Shown piece by piece: positions 40,638-50,573 of a stretch of 64,000 bases of DNA. Source of the stretch: Branchinecta lynchi (taxonomy: Eukaryota; Arthropoda; Branchiopoda; Anostraca; Branchinectidae); NCBI GenBank assembly GCA_023053575.1, contig JAKZAP010000013.1, positions 1,746,001 to 1,810,000 of the forward strand, read 5' to 3'. The notes below the pieces were generated by a model. The model saw nothing but the letters and a program-made list of their open reading frames with translations, searched no databases and had not been told where the DNA came from. The stretch's first letter is position 1. The number at the start of each line of letters is the position of its first letter. The position numbers and the translations under genes were made by a program.

Positions 40638-41468
40638 TTAGAAATATTTTTTATATATTGAATTGTAATATCTCTTCGTAAAAAATTTATTTCGCATTAA
40701 CGAATCCAAAATATCAATAGCTTCATTTCTCACCTCAGCAGATGTATTTCCGTTTACTCTGCTACCTATCAAAGTGTATAATTTTGAAATCATTTCAGCA
40801 CAATTCATAAATATTCCAGTTCCTTGTTGTCTGATAAAGGGTATACTAGATTGAATTTTTCTTAATCTATCCTTATAGTCTTGTATAAATAAAATAATTT
40901 TATCATACTTACTAGAACTATAACTTTTACTTTTCAGACCACCATAACTTTGACTTATAGATGTTAAATAATTCAGAGCCCCATCTATTTCGTTAGGATG
41001 CTTAGGGTAATAATGAGGCATTTTAAAATAATTATCGGTATCATTCCAGTCATCTTTATGTTTTAAATTAATTTGATTTAATAATTCCACATCAATATTT
41101 AAGTTTAGATTTACGTCATATGGTTGTTCTAGATTGGGTTATATAGCATGAGTGGGAGCTCGACTCGATTCCTCTGAATTAGTGGTCTGTAAAGCTGTTT
41201 TAAATGTATCACCTAATCTGACAAACCGTCTTCTTGAATTATTATCACCTTCCTGTAGTTTATTAATTATCGTTTCAGCGTTCTCTTGTAATTTTTTGAT
41301 GGTATCTTTAGTGTTTTCTTTTTGTGCTATAATAACTGGAGCGTTTAATTCTGAAGCATATTCCCGAAATCCTGCCTTCTCCATCTCATTTTGCTGAACC
41401 TTTCTTCTCTGAATTTCTCTATTCTTCACTATATCCGATAAAATATCACTCAAGCGTCTTGAATCCAT
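40638..41468 (-). pseudogene. Unknown coiled-coil Polinton protein, nonsense copy
   Basis: Ortholog of 17048-17878. A GAA-to-TAA change at 41139-41141, just after the coiled-coil half, splits it into a 109-residue N-terminal part and a C-terminal part. The NGNTS-x-EVRNEAIDILDSL block is still present downstream. No frameshift. Confidence 0.85.
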
Positions 41469-41484
41469 TTATATACAACTAATT

Positions 41485-42457
41485 TTATTTCATAATAAAT
41501 TTTGAAAGTTCTTTTTCATAAAACCCTCCTTGAATTAATTCCCCACTTTTGTCAGATATTTCATAAGTAATGGGAATGGTAGGTCTGATGGTTGCTATCT
41601 GAAATACCTCATCCGTATAATTAGGTAAATATCCTTTATCGAAAATACTTTTTTCTTTTTTAATTCTGACTAAATCCCCTACTTTGACGTTTCCTGTGAT
41701 TTTGTACTCATCTACTGGAGGAAACAGAGCACTAAAAACCTTTTTCTGATTAACCTTTTTACTAGCATCAATTGGTTTCATTTGTACTGAGCGATGATAG
41801 GAGTTATTATAATTATTTACGAATACAGGTAAAATATCAATCCATTTACTAGTGTTGTTGTGAGTAAAATATTTCCATAACTTGTCTTTCAGCGTTCTAT
41901 TGAACCGTTCAACGATTTGTGCTTTCAATTCGCTTTCAGATGCAAACCAGTGTATATCGTTATTTTTCAAAAAAGATTGAACATTTCTCATTACAAATTC
42001 CTTACCTTTATCAGTTTGCAACTTTCTAGGAATTCTTTCTTTAAATATATGACTGAATGCGTTTATTATTCCAGAACCCCGTTTTATCTTTCAAAGGGAT
42101 ACACCAAGCATATTTACTAAAGCAATCAATAACAGTTAAAATGTAATTTGTTTTATTATTTTCTTTTTTATATTTCTGCATGTCAACTAAATCAGCTTGC
42201 CATTGCTCATCAACATAGTGAACATACACTCGCCTCCTTTCAAAGTTATGATAGGAAGGTTTGTGTAACGTATACACATTCTCATTTTGCAACACATTTT
42301 TTATTTTATCCTTGGAAACCTTAACACCATTTTCTTTTAATTTTCTGTAAATATCATCCACACCTGAATAATTAGAATAATACGTCTTTAAAATATCTGT
42401 TTCTGCGTTGAGGTTTTTTTTAAAAAGCGATTTTTCATTGAACCACAGATAACGCAA
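41485..42457 (-). pseudogene. DDE integrase, frameshifted copy
   Basis: Ortholog of 16060-17031. One extra base near 42065-42085 (GGGGTTCTGG against GGGTGCTG in A) puts the frame out of register between the first and second catalytic Asp. The later part (41485-42021) keeps the second Asp (QTDKGKEF) and the Glu (VERFNRTLKDKL). As in A, the frame opens with TTG and has no upstream ATG. Confidence 0.88.
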
Positions 42458-42555
42458 TTACCTTTCAGCATTGGAACATTATTTTTTTGTGACACTGCCT
42501 TAAACATTGATTCAGTGTCAGTGCTCTTTTTACATTTCATACAATAAATCTCCAT
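42388..42555 (-). CDS. Zinc-ribbon ORF, copy B
   Basis: Same 55-codon length, same two C-x2-C pairs and same overlap with the integrase frame at -1 as 15962-16129. The T5A8 run is unchanged even though the two copies differ at several nearby bases. TAATAAATG start. Confidence 0.65.
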   Translation of the reverse strand: MEIYCMKCKKSTDTESMFKAVSQKNNVPMLKGNCVICGSMKNRFLKKTSTQKQIF

Positions 42556-42586
42556 TTATTAGAAAACAATTTTCTTAAACGAAAAG

Positions 42587-42919
42587 CTACCAACCCTTCA
42601 TTTTCCGCTGGATGTAGGAATTGCAGTGAAAACCACAGTTTAATTCATCTATATTTTGAACAGCAAGATTTTCATAAGCTATTTTTTTCTTTGAAGTTCT
42701 TAGATATTTAATTATTTCTTTTCCTGGGGGAATACCGAAAGAATCGAAAAATTCGACATAGGGGGATTCAGGTAGATTACAATAGGCAACCCAATGTGTT
42801 CCAGGCATTCCACGTTTGTCATAGTTGATTACACCACATTCCGAATCGTTTATCTGTTTGGGTAGCGTATCTATAGAGAACACACCTCTAAACTGTGGTA
42901 TATCCCCTAATGCATCCAT
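42587..42919 (-). CDS. Adenain-like cysteine protease, copy B
   Basis: 110 residues with the same His (GTHWVAY), acidic, Gln and Cys (NCGFHC) positions as 15600-15944. It ends KMKGW because of two extra bases at the C-terminus compared with A. The start GATATTATGG is shared, again without TAAATG. It may still be active; the tail difference is outside the catalytic set. Confidence 0.75.
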   Translation of the reverse strand: MDALGDIPQFRGVFSIDTLPKQINDSECGVINYDKRGMPGTHWVAYCNLPESPYVEFFDSFGIPPGKEIIKYLRTSKKKIAYENLAVQNIDELNCGFHCNSYIQRKMKGW

Positions 42920-42942
42920 AATATCAAAATTGGTTAGAGGTC

Positions 42943-43364
42943 CTACTTTACTTTTGCTTCTTTTTTTATGTCCCCGTTTTTTGACTTCCTAGGCCTTCCA
43001 CGTACCCCATGACCGACAACTTTTTGTGTTCCAGGGAGTGTAAGCGCTCCACCTGTGTTGACATCATCGTTTTTTTCCTTCCTAGGCCTTCCACGTCCCC
43101 CATTACCCACAACTTTTTGTGTTCCAGGAAGTTTAAGCGCTCCACCTATGTTGACATCATCGTATCACAGCCCTTATTATTCATTTTACATGTTTCAATT
43201 TTATCAATTTGTCGTTTACTTAAAAGTAACTTAACTGGTTCTCGTTCATTTTGTCTAGTATGACTAACACGTATCTGACATTTTTGTTGAGCACCAAAGC
43301 ATTTCTTCAGCTTTCCTTTCTGAAGCTTTGACAAATAAACTGTATACTCCATTGTTTCAACCAT
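42943..43364 (-). pseudogene. AT-hook virion-type protein with internal deletion
   Basis: Ortholog of 15007-15576. The N-terminal 66 residues are kept, then about 150-190 bp are missing, exactly the hydrophobic segment. The junction shifts the frame so the open part ends at residue 72. Downstream, both NTGGAL/GRGRP-type repeat blocks are still recognisable at the DNA level (42965-43145). Recombination between GATGATGTCAACA-like repeats could explain the loss. Confidence 0.8.
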
Positions 43365-43394
43365 TTATTAGGGAATTAATTTATCTAATAAAAT

Positions 43395-44019
43395 TTATTT
43401 ACCAGCCATCATTTTTTCTATTCTGGTAACGAATGGTTTGTCAACAGGTTTTAGCTCTAGCTCTAGAAGCCTTTTTAAAATATTTACTACTGCTCTTTCA
43501 ATATTATCGATACGAGTTTTTTGACCTGCAATCTTTCCTTCAATTATACCGTTATGGGTGTGTTGCCCAAGAAGCTTTTTGTCATAATCTAAAAGATTCA
43601 TAGTTAACGTTGCTAAATTAACAGCATCATTTTTGTTTCTAGGGTTTTGAACATTTGTTATCAACTTGTTTTCAGCGTTAATCTCTTTATCATTAACTCG
43701 AACTATTTCTTTTACAAATAACCCTTTATCTTTAATCCTTACCAATAAATTATCAGGAGAATCATGTACCGCAGTTAATCTGTTGATATCTTCGCTAAAA
43801 ATACTGATTTGTCCCCACTTGTTGTGCGGTAATTTCTTCTTTAAATTGATTCAAAATAATAGTCATAGATCTGAAACTCATAGCGTCCTGGTCAGCTTTC
43901 GCATCCCCTAACATAATAATTCTCTTATCTTGTAGGTTAATATTACCGTTGTCATCAGTAACTCTCTTTTCATTCGATTCGTTACTAACCTTTTTTCCAA
44001 CACTACCAAATTTATTCAT
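43395..44019 (-). pseudogene. Fibre-like protein, frameshifted copy
   Basis: Ortholog of 14353-14976. One extra T at about 43794-43799 (TATTTTTAGC against TATTTTAGC) ends the first frame after NQYF. The second 27-residue repeat and coiled coil continue in another frame (43395-43745). Confidence 0.85.
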
Positions 44020-44035
44020 TTATTATAGAAATAAA

Positions 44036-44713
44036 TTATCCGGTAAATTTTTCAAAGTTTTTCCTGTACTTCAGGGTTTTATCTTTTGTTTTTAAATCTA
44101 TGAAGAAAAAACCGTAGCCCTTGGTTGCAGTCTCGAATTGTTTGAGAAATTTTTCATTGTCTATACTGGATACATGGCTTTGTCTTATTAATTTTACTTC
44201 TTTTGGATTAGAACACTGAAAGAATGCAAAATAATTGCACTGGAGCCTTACCACCTTTGGCGTTTTATGATAGCTTTGAGACAAGTAAATAATTGAGGCA
44301 TTTTTCTTTCTTCCTCTTATGAATAAATCTTCTATTTTCTTCTGGTCTTTTTCAGTGACAAAATCGTCAAAGATAATCAAGTTTTGGTACTCAGGGTCTA
44401 AGTCGTCAACATCGACAATATCATCAAGATTGTTACTTACTGTTAAGACTTTCGATTTGCATTGTGACTCCAAAGTGGTTAAATTGGTTATAAGGTCTTG
44501 ATATTTATCTTCTTCAAGATCTTTAGCATACAAGTATATTCGGTTGAAACAAAGATATTCATAAATTAAATTCAAAAGAAGGTTAGTTTTCCCTGTTCCA
44601 GAACTACCACAAATTAAGAGTCTGAATGGCCACTGAGGTGCAAGGTCGTGCTTATTCTGATAAGTGTTCTTTTCACTAAAATCATAGACTTTGATTGGAG
44701 CCTTTTCATTCAT
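44036..44713 (-). CDS. Genome-packaging ATPase, copy B
   Basis: 225 residues, intact. Walker A GSSGTGKT and Walker B LIIFDD as in 13659-14336; two substitutions are visible near the C-terminus. AATAAATG start. The same short spacing to the fibre-like gene is kept. Confidence 0.9.
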   Translation of the reverse strand: MNEKAPIKVYDFSEKNTYQNKHDLAPQWPFRLLICGSSGTGKTNLLLNLIYEYLCFNRIYLYAKDLEEDKYQDLITNLTTLESQCKSKVLTVSNNLDDIVDVDDLDPEYQNLIIFDDFVTEKDQKKIEDLFIRGRKKNASIIYLSQSYHKTPKVVRLQCNYFAFFQCSNPKEVKLIRQSHVSSIDNEKFLKQFETATKGYGFFFIDLKTKDKTLKYRKNFEKFTG

Positions 44714-44744
44714 TTATTTAGGAAGAATTTTTCATTATAAGATT

Positions 44745-44816
44745 TACTTGATTTTTTTAAGTAGGTACTTGAATTGTTTAAGTAGGTACTTGAAGTTTTG
44801 AAGTAGGTACTTGAAT
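44745..44816. repeat. Iteron-like 21-bp repeat, contracted in B
   Basis: Three full AAGTAGGTACTT units plus one degenerate (GATTTACTTGA), in the position where Polinton A has about fifteen. Confidence 0.8.
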
Positions 44817-47800
44817 TTAATGTTTATAACCTAAAGGTAAAGTGTGTATTTTATCGCTTGTTACTATCCTTTTATCATCCATAGGATCTAACGCTTTTTT
44901 ATTCTGTTCTTCTAGAAACATATTGTGCTTGTATGATCTTAAGTTGTACTGGGTCACAGAAAGGTTTTCAGTTTTACCAAACAGTACATCCTTATAGTTT
45001 TGAATCGTAATTTTATCTTTAACTATATTGGTTTTTATTCCTTTCAGTTTTTTGCTAGCTTTTGAAGGGTCTTGGTTGTCCTTTAAATAAGCATATACTT
45101 TTGATCGTAACCCAACAAATTCTGTCATAACCTGTCCACCTAATTCATCTTTCATCATTCCTATCACTTTCTTATTTACACTAGGAAACCCATATGGATT
45201 ATCTTTCGCATAATCAGATGTATCGAACCTCTCATTCAAATCCTGTTTGATATCTTGATAAAAATCTTCAGTTCTAATATCATATATGAAAGAATCAGTG
45301 TCCATATAACACAAATCAATTTTATCTCCATATTTAGGCTTCATATAATCATAATGGAATTCATACATCAATAACTTGGATAGTTCCAATACAGCAAAGC
45401 CGATATACATTGGTTTGTCTAATTTTATCTTTTCCTTTGACATTCTTGCTACTGAAAAGTTTTCACTGAATATTATTTCAGATTTAAAGTTGGGTTTCTT
45501 TATTATTTTTTCTCTTGTTGCATCATCCGTTATTATTTCCATATCCGCTCGCTTCCTTACGTTTTCCATAGTTTTTCCAAAGCAAGCATTATTCATAAGC
45601 TTAAAGAAATCCTTTTCAAAATCATTTGTACCTTTAGTTCTAAGTGCTGTGTTGTGGTCTATATATCCTTTTAAGTAAGCACTTTCAGTGAATCCTAGTA
45701 TTCTGTGTACTCTTTTCAATATCAAACCTTTTTGTAAATAGAATTCTAGATTCCTGTGGTGAATTACATAGTTTTGCTTATCTAATACTGTGGTACATAG
45801 CTTACCGTTAAAATGTTCGGGTGCTAATGGTAAATCCTTGTGTAATTCGTGTAGTTCTTTTGGATATTCTAAATCTACCTCATATATAGCACCTACATTC
45901 TGTAATTTCATTATCGAATTGATGTGAGTTTTTAGATGATTGTAATAGTCGATTGATTCGTATTCATTCCTTTCTTTCAAATCATCCGGTATGGAAATGA
46001 ATTGGAAATCATTCGCTGGTAAATTCTGCGACATCGCCCACCCATATAAATTATTAGCGTCTAAATACATTAAATAATTAGGTGGTTTATGCTTATTATA
46101 ATCACTTGTATATTTATTATTTGCTTTTGCGTATCTTTTTATACATTGGGATACACCACCTCTTATTCCCTTTTCAATGAATGTATACATGTCTTCCTTC
46201 GAGAATAGCGGTAGTTCTACTTTTGAATGCTTTAAGAAAGAATCCCATGTCAACCCAGGAGCTGAGAAGTAATGAAGTGGATCCAGATCATAATTATGTA
46301 TACACACATTTCTGAAATTCTCCACAACGTCTGATAGAATTAACACATCACTTTTTAGGTACAACTTGGTATAATCAAGTAATGTTTCACAGTTAAATTG
46401 CTTCCATATAGATACCGCTCTTTTATAATCACTTTTGTCAATACCTTTCCCCGTCAACCTAGAATAAAAGCTTTCTATTGGTGGTAAGTTTGTACAATTC
46501 ATTTTATCGAAACTATCCACGACTTCATAGGGATACACACCTTTTTTAATTATTTCTTTGAATTCATCGTCATTTTTGAAGCTGTTAGATGTGTACTTGA
46601 AATTCTGTCTTAGATGATTACAAGGTACTTTGCAATCACATGTTGCTAAATTTGCTGATAGTTTGTCTAAAGATGAAGCCATAAATCTAATTGAATCTAT
46701 AAACCGCATCTCATATTTTATTTCCGTATCCGCTTTTGTAATACTTATTGATTTCGAGAATGATATGAAACTTTCTGCACTTTCAAAAATTCCGTTATCA
46801 GGTATCAATTCTCTAACAAATAAATGAGAATCATATTTTGATAAATTATGCATTACTACCGGGATATGCCTAGGAATCCTGTATTTCATATTACATTCAG
46901 CATGAGCAAATCCCCTATCTTCTCCTGTCATGTGGTCGTGATCAAAGTGAGGATTTTCAGTAATTTCAGTTGTACAGATACGACAAGTCTTATTCATTAG
47001 ATTTTTCCATTTTTCGGTAATTTCTGCATTAGTATAAGTATGGTTTCTTTGTCTGCTTTCATATTTGTTTGCAATTTCTGTGGATACTTTTGTAACGGTT
47101 TTAACAAAATGTTCTGCAGCGTCTTCACCGAAATAATCGTAGTATTTGTTCTGGTTTGTATCAAAGGAACAGCATACCTGAAATCCGTAAGCAAATGGTT
47201 TCTGTTTGGCCACTTTTATTGTTTTCTTCCCGTGTACTTGGTTGTACTCTTCATTATAAGACTCAAAGTCGGCTATTATGCAATAAGGTACTTTCATTTG
47301 TTTTGCAATATTTTTATATTGTATACTTGAACCTTCAGGAGGCATTATTATATCAGGATCTTCGCAATTATTTTTACTTTCATGTTTTTCAAAGTGTTCT
47401 TCTTTTGTAAAATGCCTTCCGCAAAAAGTGCATAGGTATGTCTTTGTTTTATTTTTAGAGATTTGACTACCAACTAATCTGCTCAGATCCTTTACCAGTA
47501 CATAATGATTATCGAAATATAATAAATTAATAACATGTTTAGCTGTTTTGCCATTGATTGTACTTTTTAGTATATGACTTCTGATAATTTTCTCTTTTTC
47601 AATTTGAAATAAACAAATCTTAATGTTGTATCTATTTTCAAATTTGTGTATATCTTTAGTATCCATTGGGAAGTTGGTAACCCCTTCAAAATCAAATTCG
47701 TTCTCATATTGTTTATATTTCGAAATTCTCTCAGCGTTGTCCTTGGTTGGGTATAAATGTGCTAAGATGGACCAAAGAAAGCATTTTTGATCTAAATTTT

Positions 47801-48881
47801 TTATATTTATGCACGCTTTTTTATTTTTTACGAAATCTGGCAGTATTTTAAACGTTCCTCCCATGTAAGATTCTATTCGTGTCATCCTATAATCAATTCC
47901 TTCATACCGACTAAATTGTAGCCCAGATCGAGGGGTATTACTTAAAGAACTAAGTCTCTTGTTATTATCATTCAAATGATTATGAGTAAGAATGCTATTT
48001 TTATTTATAATCCAAGAAGTACTGTTGTAATACACTACTACTTCTTCATCATTCTCCTGTCGATGGAAAATAACACGAGTTACGAACTGAACTCTATATT
48101 GATAAAGTTCATTCATCCGCCGCTGTAAATCGGCGAAAGTAAAAGCAATAAGAGTATGTTCATCTCTTCCATTGCTTTCAACTGATACGTTTACAGTGTA
48201 CAAATTCTCATTTTCCCTAGAGATAGTAGGTTGTTCTTCTTCTTCAATTCTAAATAAATGATCAGGAATTAATTTTTCTACTTGGATTTTTTTCTTATTT
48301 ATGAAGAGAGTTGATAAACCAATTGGTTTCTGTCTACTGTTATCACGTCTTTCTGTTTGATCTCTTATGATATCTCTATTTTTCTGTACGGAATCTTTAT
48401 GTTTGGTAATAATATTATTATAGTATTCTCCAACTCTTTTTAGTACTTCTTCTCGGTTTCCGCGAGTTGATAGGTTCTTGTTTTTCAGAAATTTCTTTAA
48501 TTCGCTTGTCTCTTTTTCTTTGTTATCATTGTATTCTTGTTTTAGTTTTGTAATGGTGATATTATTTTCTTTTATCTCATCTTCCAGAATGGTTCGTAAT
48601 CTCGGTTCTGGTTTGTAGTCGGATGGTCTGTTCTTATTATGAGTTCTTTCGTTTCTGCGTTCAATTTTAATTTTATCTTCAGCTATCAAAATATACTTAT
48701 TAAGATGGTTTATCATATTATTTTTTATTTCATGTTTCTTAGCTCCATTTGTTTTGATTTTATTAATTTTCGCATAAGTCCGCAGTTCATTATATGTGTA
48801 TAGCGATAATCTTTGTATAACCGCTTTGTTGTTTGATATAACCTTTTTACAAAGCTGAATAACCTCTGCAGTATTCATCAT
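44817..48881 (-). CDS. Protein-primed DNA polymerase B (pPolB), intact copy
   Basis: 1354 residues. Order of parts: SAP-like helices (about 30-62 and 125-155); a conserved Cys/Trp domain (DQKCFLWSILAHLYP, 364-378, to NLLYFDNHYVLV, 452-463) that may be a degraded thiol-hydrolase fold; a C2H2 finger (YLCTFCGRHF, 482-506); exonuclease I D538-x-E540; an HNH-type insert (C633/C636, DHDH 647-650, C663); exonuclease II Y683-D684; exonuclease III Y841-x3-D845; polymerase motifs A (D941), B (NNACFG, 1097-1102) and C (YMDTDS, 1192-1197); and KVYAY. The protein should start DNA synthesis from a terminal protein at the element ends. Confidence 0.95.
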   Translation of the reverse strand: MMNTAEVIQLCKKVISNNKAVIQRLSLYTYNELRTYAKINKIKTNGAKKHEIKNNMINHLNKYILIAEDKIKIERRNERTHNKNRPSDYKPEPRLRTILEDEIKENNITITKLKQEYNDNKEKETSELKKFLKNKNLSTRGNREEVLKRVGEYYNNIITKHKDSVQKNRDIIRDQTERRDNSRQKPIGLSTLFINKKKIQVEKLIPDHLFRIEEEEQPTISRENENLYTVNVSVESNGRDEHTLIAFTFADLQRRMNELYQYRVQFVTRVIFHRQENDEEVVVYYNSTSWIINKNSILTHNHLNDNNKRLSSLSNTPRSGLQFSRYEGIDYRMTRIESYMGGTFKILPDFVKNKKACINIKNLDQKCFLWSILAHLYPTKDNAERISKYKQYENEFDFEGVTNFPMDTKDIHKFENRYNIKICLFQIEKEKIIRSHILKSTINGKTAKHVINLLYFDNHYVLVKDLSRLVGSQISKNKTKTYLCTFCGRHFTKEEHFEKHESKNNCEDPDIIMPPEGSSIQYKNIAKQMKVPYCIIADFESYNEEYNQVHGKKTIKVAKQKPFAYGFQVCCSFDTNQNKYYDYFGEDAAEHFVKTVTKVSTEIANKYESRQRNHTYTNAEITEKWKNLMNKTCRICTTEITENPHFDHDHMTGEDRGFAHAECNMKYRIPRHIPVVMHNLSKYDSHLFVRELIPDNGIFESAESFISFSKSISITKADTEIKYEMRFIDSIRFMASSLDKLSANLATCDCKVPCNHLRQNFKYTSNSFKNDDEFKEIIKKGVYPYEVVDSFDKMNCTNLPPIESFYSRLTGKGIDKSDYKRAVSIWKQFNCETLLDYTKLYLKSDVLILSDVVENFRNVCIHNYDLDPLHYFSAPGLTWDSFLKHSKVELPLFSKEDMYTFIEKGIRGGVSQCIKRYAKANNKYTSDYNKHKPPNYLMYLDANNLYGWAMSQNLPANDFQFISIPDDLKERNEYESIDYYNHLKTHINSIMKLQNVGAIYEVDLEYPKELHELHKDLPLAPEHFNGKLCTTVLDKQNYVIHHRNLEFYLQKGLILKRVHRILGFTESAYLKGYIDHNTALRTKGTNDFEKDFFKLMNNACFGKTMENVRKRADMEIITDDATREKIIKKPNFKSEIIFSENFSVARMSKEKIKLDKPMYIGFAVLELSKLLMYEFHYDYMKPKYGDKIDLCYMDTDSFIYDIRTEDFYQDIKQDLNERFDTSDYAKDNPYGFPSVNKKVIGMMKDELGGQVMTEFVGLRSKVYAYLKDNQDPSKASKKLKGIKTNIVKDKITIQNYKDVLFGKTENLSVTQYNLRSYKHNMFLEEQNKKALDPMDDKRIVTSDKIHTLPLGYKH

Positions 48882-49106
48882 TTAATAGGGGAAAATTTTT
48901 TATTAATGAATTTCTCCCGACTGCGTTTTCTTAGTCGTAAAGAAAAGCACTGGTTTCAGTATGCGTTTCACTGAGCAAGCGCTATCTAGATTGTCTCCGA
49001 TCAGTCAAGAAAGATTCCATACAGTTTAGCAGGTGGCGAATTTGTTCCGAATCGCGAACCTTTCATTCAATCAAATAATTTCTGAAACAATTTTATTACA
49101 TAAAAA

Positions 49107-49529
49107 ATGGAAGAATTAGAAAAGAAAATGTATGTTTACCGTCGCAGTTACAAGTACTACAATCGTATAAGTAATAGCTTACTTGTATCCAAATTCCTCT
49201 TTTCGGCAGCAGGAACGTCTGCGTTTCTAGTGCTACCGTTAGCTTCTTTAAGTTTGGGTGCTGTTATCATCGAAATAATTGAAAAGCAGTTAAGCATTGC
49301 TGATAGAAAAGCAGAATTTAGGACTATTTATGATTTTTATACTGAGTTGTTGTCAATGCTAAAATGCGGACAATTAACAATTGAGGAGGTAATTCAGAGA
49401 GAAACAGAGATGCGTAAAACCTTTCGATTTTTTCCTCGAGAAAAATACATGAAACAAGTCCGTCTGAATGGCTATAAATATTGCAAGAACGAAACTATCA
49501 AAATACAAGAAAATTTACCAAAAATATAA
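49107..49529 (+). CDS. Small membrane protein, copy B
   Basis: 140 residues, ortholog of 8585-9004 with about ten substitutions and a changed C-terminus. The hydrophobic segment at 23-57 is kept. The start context is ACATAAAAAATGG, so the TAAATG motif has decayed here although the frame is intact. Confidence 0.7.
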   Translation: MEELEKKMYVYRRSYKYYNRISNSLLVSKFLFSAAGTSAFLVLPLASLSLGAVIIEIIEKQLSIADRKAEFRTIYDFYTELLSMLKCGQLTIEEVIQRETEMRKTFRFFPREKYMKQVRLNGYKYCKNETIKIQENLPKI

Positions 49530-49537
49530 AATTTTTG

Positions 49538-49766
49538 CAAAACCTCCCACCCCAGACTTTGAAGATTGAAGATGTTTATTTGTCGTCTTATTATTTTTTA
49601 TGGTGTGTCTGGGGTGCCCCGTGAGGGGAGGAAACCCTCTGAGTTTTTTGTTCGCCATCCTCACCATTAACCTCAAGTTGATGGCGGGATTCGATCTCAC
49701 GACATCATTGATGAAGTGGTTGATCTAAGACGTTGCAACATCTTAGACCACTACACCAACGGGGCC
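49538..49766 (-). mobile_element. tRNA-derived SINE in Polinton B
   Basis: Minus strand: A box TTGGTGTAGTGG, B box AGATCGAATCC, tail CCCCAGACTTTGAAGATT to TTTTGCAAAA. Relative to the element it is reversed compared with the SINE in Polinton A and differs in sequence, so the two insertions are independent. 49771-49935 shows nothing else. Confidence 0.65.
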
Positions 49767-49935
49767 TGCAGAATCTCCGCAACGAAATGTTTTGTGATGT
49801 GAATACTAATGCGCAATGAGATTTTCTGTTTTTTGTTACCCTAAGAGCTTTATCAGTACTAGAGGCAGTATTATGGGTACGTCGAGGAGATTTTAATTTG
49901 ATGATGTGATGAATATCGATTTGGATTTTTTTTTT

Positions 49936-50567
49936 TACATTAGATATTATCAATAAAAATATGTATGTGAGTTTGTGAGTCTGGATTTTTATTTAATAAA
50001 ATCATCCCCTAATAAATGGAGTCCACAAAGGAAGTCTTGAATACAATCAGAATGAATAAATACAATGAGACAATCAGGAAAGAAGAACTAGTGTTAGGTT
50101 TGAAATATGCTATTGTTAAAATGAGAATTGCTAAGACAAAATATGGTGATAAGTTGGTTGTAGTCATTAATCATAATGACAAACCATGTGATTTGTTTAT
50201 AACACAGAAATATAATGCCATTGCTAACGAATTACTTTTAAAGAAAAATCTAGTTTTGCAACCGATTGTACGCGAAAACAAGAAAAAAGAAACATATGTG
50301 GATTTAGAACTGTTTACTCAGTAATATTTGAATAAAAAATTAAAAATGTAAAAAAAAAGAAGTAGTAGTATATTGTAGTATTTTATATGTAGTAAAGGGT
50401 AATATTCTCATTTCTTGTATCCTTTATTTTGGAAGTAAGAAAATAAAAATGTTCTTAAAAAGGGGGATAATTTGGTAAAAAGGATGTTAAAATTGAAGAA
50501 ATTGATGTTAAAATGGGGTTTTGAAATTGGGGGGAGGGTGAGCCAGAACCCGGTTTTATATACTACT
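49936..50567. repeat. Polinton B right terminal inverted repeat (632 bp)
   Basis: Inverse of 33743-34374. It begins with an orphan copy of the last ~12 codons of the major capsid gene (TAGATATTATCAATAAAAAT to TGTGA), which is not present at this end of Polinton A. Confidence 0.88.
50016..50324 (+). CDS. TIR-encoded 102-residue protein (right copy in B)
   Basis: Identical to 33986-34294. TAATAAATG start. It lies downstream of the SINE and reads outward to the end of the element. Confidence 0.75.
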   Translation: MESTKEVLNTIRMNKYNETIRKEELVLGLKYAIVKMRIAKTKYGDKLVVVINHNDKPCDLFITQKYNAIANELLLKKNLVLQPIVRENKKKETYVDLELFTQ

Positions 50568-50573
50568 CCTTTC
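50568..50573. repeat. Target-site duplication of Polinton B, right copy (cctttc)
   Basis: Exact match of 33737-33742. Confidence 0.92.

Larger units (their letters stand above)
33743..50567 (-). mobile_element. Polinton B, reversed, with a nested insertion
   Basis: 16.8 kb including the 3.8-kb element X'. Gene order is the same as Polinton A read from the right end. pPolB, ATPase, minor capsid protein, membrane protein and both TIR ORFs are open. Major capsid, pVI-like, unknown 276-residue protein, integrase, AT-hook and fibre-like genes carry nonsense codons, indels or insertion. Coding sequences are closely similar to A, so both come from one lineage. Confidence 0.95.
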
